Part shown: positions 63,110-64,000 of the stretch, one piece after another
How the letters are laid out: each line of letters opens with the position of its first letter
Position numbering within the stretch: the first letter of the stretch is position 1
Source of the DNA: Alteribacillus sp041949975
GTDB taxonomy: Bacteria > Bacillota > Bacilli > Bacillales > Marinococcaceae
Length of the DNA: 64,000 bases
Assembly (NCBI RefSeq): GCF_041949975.1
Contig: NZ_JBHFQG010000014.1
Location: 1 to 64,000 of the forward strand
Direction of reading: 5' to 3'
The notes under the pieces: generated by a model
What the model saw: only the letters and a program-made list of their open reading frames with translations
The model's database searches: none
Told to the model about the DNA's origin: nothing
Made by a program: the position numbers and the translations under genes

Positions 63110-63229
63110 ATGTTAGTGAGGTGGGGATACAAGAGAATCGGTATCACAAACATGGGAAGGATCAAATCAGAAGAATTTATAGTAATACTGGAAGAACAAT
63201 CTTTTCAGAAAAGCCTAAGAAGAGTATGA
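63110..63229 (+). CDS. small ORF of 39 codons, uncertain
   Basis: MLVRWGYKRIGITNMGRI at the start, basic, no known family. It has a strong ribosome site (GGGAGGA) eight bases before ATG 63110 but no promoter that convinced me and no neighbours to support it. Could be a real small protein or a relic. The longer frame at 63121-63357 lacks a ribosome site. Confidence 0.35.
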   Translation: MLVRWGYKRIGITNMGRIKSEEFIVILEEQSFQKSLRRV

Positions 63230-63397
63230 TGTTTAATATAAGGAAGGGTTGTAAATTCAGCGCTTCATGTTTTTCGGTTTATTATAGCAGGCAGACTTTT
63301 TTTGCAGCATTTAGCTTAATGATTTTTCAATCGATTGAATTGCGCAAGCTTTTATAAGTTATTCAGAAATCTTTTATAAAAATGAATCGTAAAACGG

Positions 63398-63427
63398 ACC
63401 CGCCAGGATATGGGGGTCTCTTTTTCA
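63398..63427 (+). terminator. terminator-like hairpin
   Basis: GGACCCGCC and GGGGGTCT arms around a short loop, then CTTTTTC. It would end the transcript of the small ORF at 63110. Confidence 0.55.
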
Positions 63428-63460
63428 CTGTTAAGAAAAGTATAAAACTTTTATTCGTAA

Positions 63461-63582
63461 AAAGTATAAGCAAAACTACGGTTTTCTACGTGCAGGATTT
63501 ACTAATGCCACCATTGCCACAGAGCTAGCCATCTTTCGGCGGTTTCCGTTAAAGCCGAGTTTTACTAATGTTCTCTGAAACT
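63461..63582 (+). repeat. dispersed repeat family B, copy 2
   Basis: Shares ordered blocks with 41013-41206: AGTATAAGCAAAACTACGG, CCATTGCCACAG, GGCGGTTTCC and AAAGCCGAGTTTT. It is shorter and partly self-complementary (CTTTCGGCGG region). Non-coding. Confidence 0.6.
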
Positions 63583-63583
63583 A

Positions 63584-63612
63584 AAAAGAACTCTCCGCAG
63601 AGAGTTCTTTGG
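63584..63612 (-). terminator. terminator of the cold-shock gene
   Basis: On the minus strand AAAGAACTCTC-TGCG-GAGAGTTCTTT, followed by TTAG with a T-rich arm. Close behind the csp stop codon. Confidence 0.88.
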
Positions 63613-63626
63613 TTATTGGTTTAACA

Positions 63627-63827
63627 TTACTGTTTAGTTACGTTTGCAGCTTGTGGGCCACGGTCGCCTTCAACGATCTCGAAGTTAACTTGCTGGCCTT
63701 CTTCTAGTGTTTTGAATCCTTCTTCTTGAATTGCAGAGAAGTGAACAAATACATCGTCTGCTCCTTCACGCTCAATAAATCCAAAGCCTTTTTCTGCATT
63801 AAACCATTTAACTGTTCCTTGTTCCAT
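63627..63827 (-). CDS. cold-shock protein (CspA/CspB family)
   Basis: 66 residues, a single OB-fold RNA/DNA chaperone. RNP1 KGFGFI and RNP2 VFVHFSAI are intact, and the start is MEQGTVKWFN. AGGAGG lies before ATG 63827. The 5' leader is about 95 nt, long for such a small gene, as usual where cold-shock mRNAs are controlled by leader folding. Confidence 0.95.
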   Translation of the reverse strand: MEQGTVKWFNAEKGFGFIEREGADDVFVHFSAIQEEGFKTLEEGQQVNFEIVEGDRGPQAANVTKQ

Positions 63828-63928
63828 GTGATCCTCCTGTGTGCGACTTCCGCACGAAATAAATTACTTATCTTGCTAAACACTATGATCATGTGAATCA
63901 TGATCCTAGGTTACAAAATAGCAATTAC

Positions 63929-63957
63929 ATCTTATCATGTTCCAAAAATGATTGCAA
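63929..63957 (-). promoter_or_regulatory. promoter of the cold-shock gene
   Basis: On the minus strand TTGCAA (63957-63952), 17-nt spacer, TAAGAT (63934-63929). The predicted start point is near 63922. Confidence 0.75.
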
Positions 63958-64000
63958 CTTTTATAGAGATAAAAATTTGTTTTTTATTGGGAAATTTTTA

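Noticed and set aside
63121..63357. 78-codon open frame
   Set aside because: No ribosome site; the shorter frame from 63110 has one and is the better, though weak, candidate.

Overview
The window is AT-rich DNA from an endospore-forming Bacillaceae-type Firmicute. Supporting signs are the cotJABC spore-coat operon, TTG/GTG starts behind strong AGGAGG sites, Bacillus-only families (YisL, YppC and YqzG-like, DUF421), YtrA/YtrB-type transport genes, a CcpA cre site and a Fur box. The genus cannot be fixed from the sequence; long acidic linkers on the exported lipoproteins would suit a salt- or alkali-tolerant species, but that is inference.

Layout. 1-5.0 kb: IS110 remnant, orphan TRAP binding protein, YisL-like membrane protein, broken thuA, degenerate ~50-bp tandem repeats, aldo/keto reductase. 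5.1-28.2 kb: a large catabolic block. One operon carries an SDR, a thiolase, a complete LIV-type ABC transporter (livH, M, G, F and a binding protein) and an acyl-CoA dehydrogenase. A sigma-54 activator follows, then a second operon with acyl-CoA dehydrogenase, acyl-CoA ligase, 3-hydroxyacyl-CoA dehydrogenase, enoyl-CoA hydratase and a gapped thiolase. Then come an iron alcohol dehydrogenase, a histidine kinase with a sigma-54 response regulator, and a divergent zinc alcohol dehydrogenase/aldehyde dehydrogenase pair. Three -24/-12 promoters match the sigma-54 consensus with exact 5-nt spacing. Two of them have palindromes ATTCA-N4-TGAAT upstream that look like activator sites. The genes would together support oxidation of a short-chain alcohol or fatty acid to acetyl-CoA.

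28.6-37.6 kb: broken DUF454 gene, lysine 6-dehydrogenase plus semialdehyde dehydrogenase, TPR-like protein, ytr-type operon with a perfect operator palindrome. 37.6-45 kb: CAP-domain lipoprotein, DUF421, DUF2515, DoxX, SodC and several decayed genes. 45.2-47.8 kb: an iron-storage encapsulin (IMEF) locus with a ferredoxin that has the encapsulin targeting peptide at its N-terminus, and a Fur box in the divergent promoter region. 48.9-53.9 kb: class Ia ribonucleotide reductase and a cobalamin riboswitch in front of a wrecked metE. 54-64 kb: alkyladenine glycosylase, thiosulfate transporter, sirtuin, tRNA-Leu, cotJABC, IS3 remnant in a broken sugar dehydrogenase, recQ, broken CBS protein, cold-shock protein.

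Two global features stand out. About fifteen genes are broken. Many breaks are one-base indels in homopolymers, which could be assembly errors, decay or phase variation; others are internal deletions that cannot be sequencing errors. A ~184-bp structured repeat occurs three times, plus one shorter copy, each time directly after a rho-independent terminator. All functional statements rest on reading motifs by eye; no database search was run.
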